In this document: positions 6,701 through 13,779 of the stretch, piece after piece
How positions within the stretch are numbered: position 1 is the first letter of the stretch
Layout: every line of letters begins with the position of its first letter
Assembly (NCBI GenBank): GCA_002309425.1
Contig: DBXD01000090.1
Span: 33,651-49,507 of the forward strand
Direction: 5' to 3'
DNA length: 15,857 bases
Origin: Cyanobacteria bacterium UBA1221
GTDB lineage: Bacteria; Cyanobacteriota; Vampirovibrionia; Gastranaerophilales; Gastranaerophilaceae
Notes under the pieces: model-generated
The model's input: the letters and a program-made list of their open reading frames with translations, nothing else
What the model was told of the DNA's origin: nothing
Database searches by the model: none
Position numbers and translations under genes: made by a program

Positions 6701-7379
6701 GGTGTTGCCTTGCTTTATCTATTTTTACGGCATTATAAAAATGCCATTTAAAATCTTCTAAACTGCTTTTATCGCACCGGTAAAAATCCATACGACCGTC
6801 ATAACTGATTTTTGCAAGAATAGTATTAGATGGAGTCGGGTATAAATATACAAAATTCTCACCCATATCATTATTAGGTGAAGCTTTTGCAATTAATCTG
6901 CAATCCTTGTTATCATACAGGGACAGGATATTATCGATATTAGTTATAATACAATCCTCCTTGCTTAAATTTAGCGCATTTAGGGTTTTATCAATGTGAT
7001 CATCCGGTTCCCACCTGTATTCTATCGGTTTTTTTGAATATTCCAGATTCTCTGCATATGCTCGAATTACTTCTTTGTCCTCAATAACTTTTTTCTCTTT
7101 TCCAAGGATTGCCGCTGCAGCTTTGGGGTCTTGCGGGTTGAACTTTCTCTTTAAGTCCGCATTGGGATAATAGCTAAAATCAAAAGATTTTTTTAATAAG
7201 TATTCTGCAATTTCTCTGTCGTAGCAATTTTTGACTGTTACAAGTTTGTTGCCTGTATTTATGACATCAGGAACGACAACTCGCTTAGATTTTGGCAAAA
7301 CTTTTTCATAAAATTCCTCATATGCGGTTTTGTTTGGTTGTTTTAATAAAAAACTTCCCGTAAAACTTACCTTAACCAT
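6684..7379 (-). CDS. unplaced protein, 231 residues
   Basis: I do not recognise a family. The protein has no signal peptide or membrane segment and appears soluble and cytoplasmic, rich in Lys, Asp and Asn. It starts MVKVSFTGSFLLKQPNK and has a hydrophobic-polar pattern consistent with a mixed alpha/beta fold; the last part (about 165-200) has alternating strands such as ENFVYLYP and TILAKISYDG. An AAAGGA ribosome binding site six to seven bases before the ATG supports translation, and codon use looks like that of the neighbouring genes. Convergent overlap of 17 bases with smpB leaves no space for a terminator between them. It is divergent from accD across a 145-base gap. Confidence 0.72.
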   Translation of the reverse strand: MVKVSFTGSFLLKQPNKTAYEEFYEKVLPKSKRVVVPDVINTGNKLVTVKNCYDREIAEYLLKKSFDFSYYPNADLKRKFNPQDPKAAAAILGKEKKVIEDKEVIRAYAENLEYSKKPIEYRWEPDDHIDKTLNALNLSKEDCIITNIDNILSLYDNKDCRLIAKASPNNDMGENFVYLYPTPSNTILAKISYDGRMDFYRCDKSSLEDFKWHFYNAVKIDKARQHPTKKV

Positions 7380-7453
7380 TAATAATCCTTTTTTAATTTT
7401 TACATGTCACTATTAAAATACGTAAATATATTTTTTTGCTATTACTTTAAAAA

Positions 7454-7481
7454 TTTGCATTGACTTTTTTTTTGGTATAAT
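7454..7481 (+). promoter_or_regulatory. extended -10 promoter for the accD-accA-prmA genes
   Basis: TGGTATAAT at 7473-7481 is a perfect extended -10 element (TGn plus TATAAT). The best -35 candidate is TTTGCA at 7454-7459 with a 16-base spacer (4 of 6 matches). The expected start is near 7488, which leaves a leader of about 37 bases with an AGGGA ribosome binding site eight bases before the accD ATG. The rest of the 7380-7524 gap is AT-rich, with no further clear element for the divergent gene. Confidence 0.7.
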
Positions 7482-7524
7482 ATGTCCTTGTTAATTTAAT
7501 TAGGATTTATTAGGGATATAGTTT

Positions 7525-8388
7525 ATGACGATACAAGATTGGTTTGAAAAACGTAAAGAGGCTCAGATTCAACGGAGAGCTTTGGAGGCAAAAATCGAAA
7601 CAGAAGGAGATCCCGAGCTTTGGACCAAGTGTGTCCATTGTGATGCACAAATATTGAAAGAGGATTTGGACAGTAATGATATGGTGTGTCCCATCTGTGA
7701 TTACCATTACAGAATAAGTGCAAGAAGACGTATAAAGCAGTTGTTTGACGAGAACTCTTTTGAAGAGATTTTAACTGATATAAAACCGACAGACCCGCTG
7801 GATTTTGTTGATACGGAGTCTTATAAGGACAGATTAGCAAGGGCTAAGGAAAAAACAGGCCTTGAAGATGCCGTAATAGCAGGCTTTGGTAGTATTGAAG
7901 GTCATAGAGTCGCTGCAGCCGTTATGGATTTTGATTTTATGGGCGGTTCCATGGGAAGTGTCGTAGGTGAAAAGGTTACAAGACTGATTGAGAAGGCAAT
8001 AGAATTGAAAATGCCCGTGCTTGCAATTACATCTTCGGGTGGTGCAAGAATGCAGGAGAGTGCACTGAGCCTTATGCAAATGGCAAAAACGGCATGTGCA
8101 GTTTCAAAACTTGATGATGCAAAAATCCTTTATGTAAATTTAATAACAGAGCCTACATTTGGCGGTGTTACCGCAAGTTTTGGTTCTCTCGGCGATATCG
8201 TTGTTGCTGAGCAGGGTGCCAGAGTAGGGTTCGCAGGCAGAAGAGTAATTGAACAAACAATAAGACAAAAACTGCCGTCTGACTTTCAGACTGCCGAATA
8301 TTTGCTGAAATACGGCCAGGTAGATGTTGTATCTGCCAGAAGAGATTTAAGAAAAGTCCTTGCAAATATTTTTGCAATGCATGAGTAA
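7525..8388 (+). CDS. accD: acetyl-CoA carboxylase carboxyltransferase subunit beta
   Basis: AccD pairs with AccA to move the carboxyl group from carboxybiotin to acetyl-CoA, giving malonyl-CoA for fatty acid synthesis. The 287-residue product has the N-terminal four-cysteine zinc ribbon (Cys36, Cys39, Cys55, Cys58) and the crotonase-like carboxyltransferase domain, including FDFMGGSMGSVVGEK (136-150), SSGGARMQE (170-178) and GGVTASFGSLGD (213-224). The RVGFAGRRVIEQT stretch is typical. The ATG has AGGGA eight bases upstream and a strong promoter before that. accA follows after 28 bases, so the two subunits are probably made together in equal amounts; the biotin carboxylase (accC) and carrier (accB) genes are not in the window. 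Confidence 0.97.
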   Translation: MTIQDWFEKRKEAQIQRRALEAKIETEGDPELWTKCVHCDAQILKEDLDSNDMVCPICDYHYRISARRRIKQLFDENSFEEILTDIKPTDPLDFVDTESYKDRLARAKEKTGLEDAVIAGFGSIEGHRVAAAVMDFDFMGGSMGSVVGEKVTRLIEKAIELKMPVLAITSSGGARMQESALSLMQMAKTACAVSKLDDAKILYVNLITEPTFGGVTASFGSLGDIVVAEQGARVGFAGRRVIEQTIRQKLPSDFQTAEYLLKYGQVDVVSARRDLRKVLANIFAMHE

Positions 8389-8416
8389 GACGGTGTGATT
8401 TAAGGATTATCAGATA

Positions 8417-9373
8417 ATGGCAACAATATTAGATTTTGAGAAACCGATTATGGAAATAGAAAAGAAAATTGAAGAATTAAAACAAATGAGTATCGATTCG
8501 GGAATTGATTCGACAAAAGAAATTGAAACTTTTATGCAGCAGGCAGAAGAGTATAAAAAAGAATTGTACGGTAAACTTAAACCTGCGCAAAAAATTCAGA
8601 TAGCCCGTCATCCCGAGCGTCCTAATTTTTTGGATTTTGTGAATGGGATGTGTACGGATTTCATTGAAATGCACGGTGACAGACAAGGTATGGATGACCG
8701 CGCAATAATTGGCGGATTGGCAAGATTTGACGGTAAACCAATTATGATTATCGGCACGATGAAAGGTAAATCAACAAAAGAAAACCTTGAATACAATTTC
8801 GGAATGCCGCAACCTCAAGGGTACAGAAAGGCCTTGAGGTTAATGAAGCATGCCAACAAATTCAATATACCCATTGTAACAATTGTGGATACCCCCGGTG
8901 CATACCCCGGTATAAGTGCGGAAGAAACGGGACAAGGTCTTGCTATTGCTACAAATTTAAGAGATATGGCAAAATTAAAAGTTCCCGTAATTGCGATAAT
9001 TTCAGGTGAAGGTTGTTCCGGCGGAGCATTGGGTCTTGCTGTTGCAAATAAAGTCTATTTGCTTGAACACGCATATTATACAGTAATTTCACCTGAGGGA
9101 TGTGCATCCATTCTGTGGAGAGATGCCGCAAAATCGGCAGAAGCTGCGGAAGCTTTAAAAATTACGGCTCCGGACTTACTTAAATTCGGTATAATAGATG
9201 CCGAGATAAAAGAGCCTACGGGCGGTGCGCATCATAACTATGAAGTAATGTGCGAAAACATGAAAAATATTATCAGGGAAGCTCTGGATGAACTTTCTGC
9301 TCTGTCTCCTGATGAGTTGAAATCTCAAAGATATGAAAAATTCCGTAAGATGGGCGAATTTTTGGAAGGCTAA
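8417..9373 (+). CDS. accA: acetyl-CoA carboxylase carboxyltransferase subunit alpha
   Basis: AccA forms the alpha2beta2 carboxyltransferase with AccD. The 318-residue product matches the family over its full length. An N-terminal helical part (LDFEKPIMEIEKKIEELKQ) leads to ARHPERPNFLDFV, then EMHGDRQGMDDRAIIGG. The catalytic domain has VDTPGAYPGISAEETGQG (157-174), SGEGCSGGAL (196-205) and ISPEGCASILWRD (224-236). AAGGA lies ten bases before the ATG. The gene is 28 bases after accD and directly abuts prmA (stop TAA then ATG), so the three genes form one probable transcription unit. Confidence 0.97.
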   Translation: MATILDFEKPIMEIEKKIEELKQMSIDSGIDSTKEIETFMQQAEEYKKELYGKLKPAQKIQIARHPERPNFLDFVNGMCTDFIEMHGDRQGMDDRAIIGGLARFDGKPIMIIGTMKGKSTKENLEYNFGMPQPQGYRKALRLMKHANKFNIPIVTIVDTPGAYPGISAEETGQGLAIATNLRDMAKLKVPVIAIISGEGCSGGALGLAVANKVYLLEHAYYTVISPEGCASILWRDAAKSAEAAEALKITAPDLLKFGIIDAEIKEPTGGAHHNYEVMCENMKNIIREALDELSALSPDELKSQRYEKFRKMGEFLEG

Positions 9374-10276
9374 ATGGAAGATAAATATTACGAATTACGG
9401 TTAAAAATAAATCCTGACATAGAAGATATTGTATCAGAGATTTGTTTTGAAGTTTTTCCCTGCGAAGGGGTTGTTCTTGCTGAAGAAACTTATAAAGACC
9501 TTGAAATGATAAATTCAACGGAAGGTACACTAAGAGTCTTTTTGACGAAAAAAGCCGATATTGAAAGAATTTTAGCAGAGCAAAGAGAAATATTAAAATC
9601 GAGAGGTTTGTCCGACAATGATTTGGGCAGTTGGGAATATACGTTCGAAGAAAAGCAAAATGAGGACTGGTCAAAAAAATGGAAAGAAAAGTGGGATATT
9701 ACCCATGTATCTGACAGAATTACAATTATTCCGGATTGGCTGGAGTATGAACCCAAAAGACAAGATGAGGTTATGATACGTTTGGAACCCGGCTGTGCTT
9801 TTGGTACGGGAACTCATCAGACGACGCAATTGTGTATGAAAGCGCTTGAAAAATATCTCCCGCCCGAAGCCGAAGTGGCAGATATCGGTATGGGGTCGGG
9901 GATTTTGGCAATATGCGCAATGAAACTCGGGGCAAAATCGGTATACGGCTGTGATATTGATGATACCGTTATTGATGTCGCAAAAGAGAATGCAAAGAAG
10001 AATAATGTGAATTGTGATTTTGAACTTGGAACGGCAGACAGAATTTCACGTAAATTTGATTTTGTTTTGGCAAATATTTTGCACAATGTCTTAAACGACA
10101 TTATGGGAGATTTGAAAAATTTACTGAACGACAATGCATTTTTAGCATTAAGCGGTATTTTAGATGAGAAAAAACAGGTTGTACTTGATGCAATAAAACG
10201 GGAAAACCTCAAAATAATTGAGGAAATCCATCAGGACCAATGGGTATGTTTTGTAGTAAGGCGAAATGAAATCTAA
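9374..10276 (+). CDS. prmA: ribosomal protein L11 methyltransferase PrmA
   Basis: PrmA transfers methyl groups from S-adenosylmethionine to ribosomal protein L11. The 300-residue product shows both parts: an N-terminal substrate-recognition region (about 1-95) and, from EDWSKKWKEKW (97-107), the family-typical linker. The catalytic region has LEPGCAFGTGTHQTT (137-151), SAM motif I VADIGMGSGILAI (168-180), an acidic loop CDIDD (193-197) and ANILHN (233-238). The ATG follows the accA stop with no gap, and GGAAGG at the end of accA serves as its ribosome binding site. Its TAA stop overlaps, on the opposite strand, the TAG of the convergent protease gene (CTAA shared at 10273-10276). Confidence 0.95.
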   Translation: MEDKYYELRLKINPDIEDIVSEICFEVFPCEGVVLAEETYKDLEMINSTEGTLRVFLTKKADIERILAEQREILKSRGLSDNDLGSWEYTFEEKQNEDWSKKWKEKWDITHVSDRITIIPDWLEYEPKRQDEVMIRLEPGCAFGTGTHQTTQLCMKALEKYLPPEAEVADIGMGSGILAICAMKLGAKSVYGCDIDDTVIDVAKENAKKNNVNCDFELGTADRISRKFDFVLANILHNVLNDIMGDLKNLLNDNAFLALSGILDEKKQVVLDAIKRENLKIIEEIHQDQWVCFVVRRNEI

Positions 10277-11628
10277 TCAATTCTCCAAGAATCAATTTTG
10301 ATTGATCTTTCTCCCCCATAGCACCTCTCTTCTATCGGTAAACTCCTCTGCTCTTCTATTATTCTTTCAACATATTCCAAAGTTTCCGGAAAATAATTTG
10401 CGATTACAAAGTTTGAGCAGCCGCTGCTACCTGTCATTAGCAGTGCATAACATTCTGCAAACATTTCTTCTGGTCCGTATGTTGCATATTGAGATTCCCA
10501 TAGCGGTTTATTTTTTAATTGTTCAAGTTCCCGATTTGCAATTTGTAAGAATTCTTTGTTAAAGGCTGAATTAAAATTATTGTAACCATTTTCCTTTAAA
10601 GATGCATCAACAGCGTGCCCTATTTCGTGAGCTATAAATTTAGTATAATTTTCAATAGGTTCATCATCCTTCAGGACAATTGTTAATGTATTATTTATAT
10701 TATCATATTCTCCTCGGACTCCCTCTTTTGACTTGTGTGTAATATTTATGGAATCTATTTCAAGGCTCAAGTCTATTAAAACCGGTGCAGATAATGTTTT
10801 TATTATTTCTTTAACCCTTTCTTTATCATTTTCATTTTCTGCATTTACCAAAAGCTTTTCAAAATCTATTTCATATTCGTTATTGTCATCTTTTACTATC
10901 AATTTATCATTTTGCTCTATAATAGTGTACTTTTTCCCATTAAATGTTTGTATAGTTGTGTTTGCCTCGGTTTTTTCATTAGTTATTTGGGGTAATTTAT
11001 CTTTAATCGGACTGTTTTTTACGTCATAATCAAGTAATTCAATAGCTTTTTTCTTATATTCTTCAGCCTTTTTCTTATTATTGATTGCGTCTTCTATAAA
11101 TTTATTTACACCCGGCGTTACTACATTATCAAAGTAAAAATCAAAATCAAAGTTTGTGTGATCTTCAAAATTTAAATCATAACCATGTCTAATAATGTCC
11201 GCACATACCCAATAGGCATCCCACGCTTTATCATTATCATTAGCTTTAAATTTTTTATCAGGTTTAAAATGGGTCATCTCCAATAAATTTTTTATATTAT
11301 TTTGGAGTTCGCTTTCCGTAGCTATACCGTTATTGTAGTCTTGAAGAAACTTATTGTACAGCGATACCCCATTTCTGTTTTTATACTCCTGAAGAATGTA
11401 TAGCATATCTGCGGTCCCTTCAACATTATGCCAGTTCAAATTAAAAAGAGCGGAATAATTACCTTTTTCAAGTTCTTTAATGATATTTTCGCGCTGCTGA
11501 GAGGGGTCTTGGTCTATATTTAATGATTGATAATCAAAAACACTCCCGTTTAATTTATCTTGTTTAACATTTTGTGTTAAATTTGAATTATTAATTTTTG
11601 TCCAAAAATCTTTATTTATCTTAATCAT
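10273..11628 (-). CDS. putative zinc metallopeptidase, anthrax lethal factor-like catalytic domain
   Basis: The C-terminal third (about 280-430) has FIAHEIGHAVD with His334, Glu335 and His338. About 50 residues later comes YATYGPEEMFAE, where Glu387 or Glu388 can be the third zinc ligand and Tyr384 a transition-state tyrosine. This HExxH plus Tyr-x-x-Glu arrangement and spacing resemble the catalytic domain of anthrax lethal factor and the Pro-Pro endopeptidases (M34, ATLF-like). The first 280 residues are charged, largely helical and not recognised. There is no signal peptide or membrane segment, so export, if any, would need another route. Start at 11628 is supported only by a weak GGTGA just upstream. 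Function and substrate unknown; family assignment is a motif-level inference. Confidence 0.68.
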   Translation of the reverse strand: MIKINKDFWTKINNSNLTQNVKQDKLNGSVFDYQSLNIDQDPSQQRENIIKELEKGNYSALFNLNWHNVEGTADMLYILQEYKNRNGVSLYNKFLQDYNNGIATESELQNNIKNLLEMTHFKPDKKFKANDNDKAWDAYWVCADIIRHGYDLNFEDHTNFDFDFYFDNVVTPGVNKFIEDAINNKKKAEEYKKKAIELLDYDVKNSPIKDKLPQITNEKTEANTTIQTFNGKKYTIIEQNDKLIVKDDNNEYEIDFEKLLVNAENENDKERVKEIIKTLSAPVLIDLSLEIDSINITHKSKEGVRGEYDNINNTLTIVLKDDEPIENYTKFIAHEIGHAVDASLKENGYNNFNSAFNKEFLQIANRELEQLKNKPLWESQYATYGPEEMFAECYALLMTGSSGCSNFVIANYFPETLEYVERIIEEQRSLPIEERCYGGERSIKIDSWRID

Positions 11629-11666
11629 ACTTCACCATAATATTAATACATAAGTATTTACGGAAT

Positions 11667-11672
11667 ATTATA
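11667..11672 (-). promoter_or_regulatory. candidate -10 box for the lethal factor-like protease gene
   Basis: TATAAT on the minus strand lies 38 bases upstream of the ATG at 11628, in the 129-base divergent gap before kdsB. The hexamer 17 bases upstream (TTTAAT) is a poor -35 box, and the region is so AT-rich that chance matches are expected. Confidence 0.25.
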
Positions 11673-11757
11673 ATAATTCTTTAATATAAATTAAATATTT
11701 GTTACAATGACAAAAAAAGAACATCTTGTGCTAAACTATACTGAGAGGGAAATAACA

Positions 11758-12480
11758 ATGAATAAAACAGCAATAATTATTCCGGCAAGATACGGTTCAA
11801 GCAGATTAGAGGGGAAACCATTGATAGAGGTAAACGGCAAACCGATTATTCAATGGGTCTATGAAAAGGCTCAGCAATCGAAATATGCGGATATAATTAT
11901 TGTTGCAACTGATGATGAGAGAATTTATAATGCCGTAACCGCATTTGGCGGGAAGGCGGAAATGACTTCCGTAAATCACAAATGCGGAAGCGACAGAATT
12001 AGAGAAGTAGTTGACAGACATCCCGAAATATCTTATATAGTAAATCTGCAGGGTGATGAACCTATGATGAAACCCGAGTATATAGATGAAGTCGCAAGAA
12101 ACGTTAAATACGACGATAATGCCGACATTTCGACCCTGATAAGAATTATTAACGATGAAGAAGAAGCAAGTAATCCTAATCTTGTAAAATGTGTCGTTGA
12201 TATAAACGGTTATGCCCTATATTTTTCCCGTTCAAGGATTCCATACGAGCGTAACAAAGATATAGCATCGTGTTTCGGACATCTTGGTATATACGGTTAT
12301 AAGAGGGAGGCTTTGATAAAAATGACCGAACTCAAGCAAACACCCTTAGAGAGAACTGAAAGCCTGGAACAATTAAGGGCGCTGGAAAACGGGATGAAAA
12401 TTAAAACCTCGGTGGTTGATTTTGTTCCTGTCGGCATTGATACTGCCGAAGATTTAGAAAAATTTAAAAGTTTGGTTTAA
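11758..12480 (+). CDS. kdsB: 3-deoxy-manno-octulosonate cytidylyltransferase (CMP-Kdo synthetase)
   Basis: KdsB activates Kdo with CTP to give CMP-Kdo, the donor for the inner core of lipopolysaccharide. The 240-residue product shows the nucleotidyltransferase start IIPARYGSSRLEGKPL (7-22), HKCGSDRI (74-81), NLQGDEPM (96-103), FSRSRIPYER (156-165), GHLGIYGYKREAL (174-186), TPLERTESLEQLRALENG (195-212) and the tail PVGIDTAEDLE. Length is near the usual 245-250. The start is the ATG at 11758, because GAGAGGGA lies seven bases upstream and homologues begin at this point; an in-frame ATG at 11707 adds 17 unlikely residues. The gene implies an outer membrane with Kdo-containing LPS. Other Kdo genes (kdsA, waaA) are not adjacent. 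Confidence 0.95.
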   Translation: MNKTAIIIPARYGSSRLEGKPLIEVNGKPIIQWVYEKAQQSKYADIIIVATDDERIYNAVTAFGGKAEMTSVNHKCGSDRIREVVDRHPEISYIVNLQGDEPMMKPEYIDEVARNVKYDDNADISTLIRIINDEEEASNPNLVKCVVDINGYALYFSRSRIPYERNKDIASCFGHLGIYGYKREALIKMTELKQTPLERTESLEQLRALENGMKIKTSVVDFVPVGIDTAEDLEKFKSLV

Positions 12481-12567
12481 CATTTTTTAATATATGGTCA
12501 TAATTTAGCAAAAAATGAAAAAAATAATCCTTTATATTTGTAGTGTATTAAAATAAAGGATAGTGTT

Positions 12568-13602
12568 ATGACGGAAATACCAAACGGCAGTTTTTTCATG
12601 CCTGCTGATAAGCCAAGCAGCGCAAATACCAGTACCGGTACAAACGCAAATACGAAAACCGAAAAAGAACCTAAAAAAGAGGTTGTGTATGTGTCTAAAA
12701 ATCCTGAAGCGGCAGTAAATGCTGCAGGTGTCGTAGCCGGCACGTCAGGTATGGTAGGAGGTGCCGTGTTCGGAGGTTTTGTCGGTGCATCAAGACTACC
12801 CGGAGAATATGCAAAACAAGTGGCAACTTTAAATTACTCAAAAGTAGTTAAGGAAGCTATTGCAGATTTCAAAGAAGCAATTAAGGTTTCTCCAGAATTA
12901 GGCGCCTTTGCAAAGGCTATTCAGGAATCAAAATCGCCGGCTGCGGCAGAAGAAATTATGGAGATTGCAAAAACCATTTCGCAAAGACTGCATACAGCAT
13001 TTGCCTCAGACCCGAATGCAGCTGCAGTAATTAATAAAGTTGTTGACCCGTTTATTGACGGTATTTCAATAAAAAAGAATTTTACAAACTACAGAGGTGC
13101 TGTCGGCAAATTTAATAAATTTGTTAAATCACCTTTGTGGCAAACTATTCTGAAAATTGTTGGTGGTAGAAAGAAAACGAGCAAAATTGTAGGTGATATT
13201 GCAAAAAATATGGCAGAAGGTATAACTCAGGCGGTTGAGAATATCCGAGCATTTACACCAGAGGAACAAGCTGCCTGGAAAAAGGTTGCAAAACAAATAA
13301 CGGAAGAATTTGAACATAATTCGAAAATCAAACTGAGTACAGGACTGGCAAAAGCTATCCGTGGAATGACAAAAAGTACAGACTGGATTACGAACCCGTT
13401 GAAGAGCCTGCAAGAAACCGTTGTAAAAGCTTCAAAAGAATTAAATAAAGGTTTAACGAAAGCTCCATTGAAAACAATCGGTCCGTTCTCTCTGGCAGGT
13501 GCAGCTATTTGTGCAACACTTTCAACACTTGGCTGGTTCGGCTTCAAAAAAGCCCTTATGAAAAAAGAAGTTGCAAAGGCTGAGGCGGCTGCAGCAGCCT
13601 AA
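12568..13602 (+). CDS. unplaced membrane protein, 344 residues
   Basis: I do not recognise a family. Residues 1-45 are a low-complexity polar segment rich in Ser, Thr, Asn and Lys. A glycine/alanine-rich hydrophobic stretch follows (about 46-76: VNAAGVVAGTSGMVGGAVFG). The middle (85-300) is a long charged, mostly helical region, and a second hydrophobic helix lies near the end (about 303-328) before a KK-rich, poly-Ala tail. The pattern suggests two membrane anchors holding a helical domain, without a cleavable signal peptide. AAAGGA seven bases before the ATG supports translation. A weak terminator follows, and the RpaB-like gene begins 177 bases later. Confidence 0.75.
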   Translation: MTEIPNGSFFMPADKPSSANTSTGTNANTKTEKEPKKEVVYVSKNPEAAVNAAGVVAGTSGMVGGAVFGGFVGASRLPGEYAKQVATLNYSKVVKEAIADFKEAIKVSPELGAFAKAIQESKSPAAAEEIMEIAKTISQRLHTAFASDPNAAAVINKVVDPFIDGISIKKNFTNYRGAVGKFNKFVKSPLWQTILKIVGGRKKTSKIVGDIAKNMAEGITQAVENIRAFTPEEQAAWKKVAKQITEEFEHNSKIKLSTGLAKAIRGMTKSTDWITNPLKSLQETVVKASKELNKGLTKAPLKTIGPFSLAGAAICATLSTLGWFGFKKALMKKEVAKAEAAAAA

Positions 13603-13652
13603 GTACTTGTAAAAATGCCTGTTAGGTCATCAGTCTATACTTATTTTTATTT

Positions 13653-13676
13653 AGCAAAAAAGTGCTTGCTTTTTTT
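13653..13676 (+). terminator. weak intrinsic terminator candidate
   Basis: A five-base stem, AGCAA (13653-13657) with TTGCT (13666-13670), is closed by an eight-base loop and followed by six T residues. The stem is AT-rich and short, so its strength is doubtful; it would end transcription of the membrane-protein gene at 12568-13602. Confidence 0.35.
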
Positions 13677-13695
13677 GTTAAATTATATTAATATG

Positions 13696-13713
13696 ATTAC
13701 AGAATATTACATT
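13696..13713 (+). promoter_or_regulatory. HLR1-like double repeat upstream of the rpaB-like gene
   Basis: ATTACAGA (13696-13703), a two-base spacer AT, and ATTACATT (13706-13713) give two TTACA cores exactly ten bases apart. The cyanobacterial RpaB binding site HLR1 is two imperfect eight-base repeats of the form [G/T]TTACA[T/A][T/A] separated by two bases. The second repeat fits apart from its first base, the first has G after TTACA. A candidate promoter lies just downstream (TTGAAA at 13715-13720, TATTTA at 13737-13742, spacer 16). This would place the element around -54 to -37. Autoregulation is an inference. Confidence 0.5.
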
Positions 13714-13779
13714 CTTGAAAAATTTCGTAATATTTCTATTTAGTTAGTGTAGATTATTAATGTAAGGAATAGGAAAGTT

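Noticed and set aside
7460..7465. TTGACT as the -35 box of the accD promoter
   Set aside because: It lies only ten bases from the TATAAT at 7476, too close for a sigma70-type spacer; the extended -10 element explains the promoter better.
9273..9674. Minus-strand open frame of 133 codons opposite accA and prmA
   Set aside because: It lies entirely opposite two firmly identified genes and its Phe/Leu-rich composition is that of antisense translation; the same applies to the other open frames opposite known genes, such as 13227-13547 and 9817-10212.
11707..11757. Longer kdsB form starting at ATG 11707
   Set aside because: The added 17 residues are not part of KdsB, and GAGAGGGA precedes the ATG at 11758.
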